From positions 1-7,477 of the forward strand of contig ONFK01000074.1 in NCBI GenBank assembly GCA_900317065.1: a stretch of 7,477 nucleotides of DNA, in the 5' to 3' direction. Under the pieces are notes generated by a model. It was not told where the DNA came from and made no database searches. It saw only the letters and a list, made by a program, of their open reading frames with translations. This stretch comes from an uncultured Bacteroidales bacterium (GTDB taxonomy: Bacteria > Bacteroidota > Bacteroidia > Bacteroidales > UBA932). Position numbers and translations under genes: made by a program. This document shows, in pieces, positions 7,402-7,477 of the stretch; position 1 is the stretch's first letter; every line of letters begins with the position of its first letter.

Positions 7402-7477
7402 TTTTTAAAAAATTTTAAAAAACTTTACAAAAGTACTAATATTTTGTTAATTTTGTAATATTCAACCACAAGTCTTA
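7402..7477. promoter_or_regulatory. AT-rich upstream region of the trkH operon
   Basis: These 76 bp before the first operon gene are strikingly AT-rich compared with the coding DNA and contain A/T runs, including the palindrome TTTTTTAAAAAA at 7401-7412. The minus-strand leader next to the ATG is nearly all A and T, as is usual for Bacteroidota translation starts. No open reading frame is seen. The window ends here, so whether the next gene on the right diverges or runs in the same direction is unknown. On the plus strand TAATTTTG (7448-7455) also fits TAnnTTTG, with TTTA 20 bp upstream (7424-7427). A divergent promoter is therefore possible, but chance matches are likely in such sequence. 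Confidence 0.5.
7428..7435 (-). promoter_or_regulatory. Candidate Bacteroidota -7 promoter element (TACTTTTG) for the trkH operon
   Basis: On the minus strand this reads TACTTTTG, an exact TAnnTTTG match, 26 bp before the ATG at 7401. Transcription would start near 7420, leaving a leader of about 20 nt with no Shine-Dalgarno. I see no TTTG box at the expected 19-21 bp upstream; the nearest TTG lies about 27 bp away. It is the only good candidate for driving the four-gene minus-strand cluster from within this window. Confidence 0.45.

Noticed and set aside
1..7477. Mobile elements, CRISPR arrays, tRNA or rRNA genes, defence or toxin-antitoxin loci
   Set aside because: Apart from the 33-bp and 76-bp gaps, the window is filled by six recognisable genes. 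I saw no regular spaced repeats, terminal inverted repeats, transposase or integrase motifs, or structured RNA.

Overview
The window looks like chromosomal housekeeping sequence from a member of the Bacteroidota, most likely a Bacteroidales relative. Four things suggest this. The protein families match that phylum: a PgcA/PGM2-type phospho-sugar mutase, a DPP IV-like S9 peptidase, a short RecD-like helicase and TrkH. Start codons lack clear Shine-Dalgarno sequences. GC-rich coding regions sit beside very AT-rich intergenic DNA. The two real intergenic gaps each carry an exact match to the Bacteroidota -7 promoter element TAnnTTTG. The lineage call is inference from family resemblance; no 16S rRNA or other marker gene is present.

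Layout from left to right. Positions 2-247 (+) hold the C-terminal third of endonuclease III (nth), cut by the window edge. It converges on, and overlaps by 8 bp, the 3' end of a phospho-sugar mutase (240-1901, -). A 33-bp AT-rich gap follows, carrying a candidate promoter for the mutase. Next is a tightly packed minus-strand cluster, transcribed right to left: a small two-TM protein with a HAMP-like segment (7401-6583), trkH (6583-5129), a RecD-like helicase (5128-3695) and a DPP IV-like peptidase (3698-1935). The three junctions are a 1-bp overlap (TGATG), zero spacing (TAGATG) and a 4-bp overlap (ATGA), so the four genes are very probably one translationally coupled operon. The last 76 bp (7402-7477) are strongly AT-rich and hold the candidate promoter of this operon.

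How the genes may work together. TrkH is a K+ uptake pore that normally works with a cytoplasmic TrkA regulator, and no trkA is present here. The gene directly before trkH encodes what looks like the input half of a membrane sensor (TM, extracytoplasmic helices, TM, HAMP-like, coiled coil) with no kinase or other output domain. This is the most intriguing association in the window. The helicase (DNA metabolism), the peptidase (peptide breakdown outside the cytoplasm) and the mutase (hexose-phosphate metabolism) have no obvious link to K+ transport.

The clearest single oddity is the peptidase. It is about 130-150 residues shorter at the N terminus than usual DPP IV-like enzymes, and an in-frame stop lies just upstream of its start. 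No mobile elements, CRISPR arrays, tRNA or rRNA genes, or convincing intrinsic terminators were seen. I do not see a clearly new multi-gene system.
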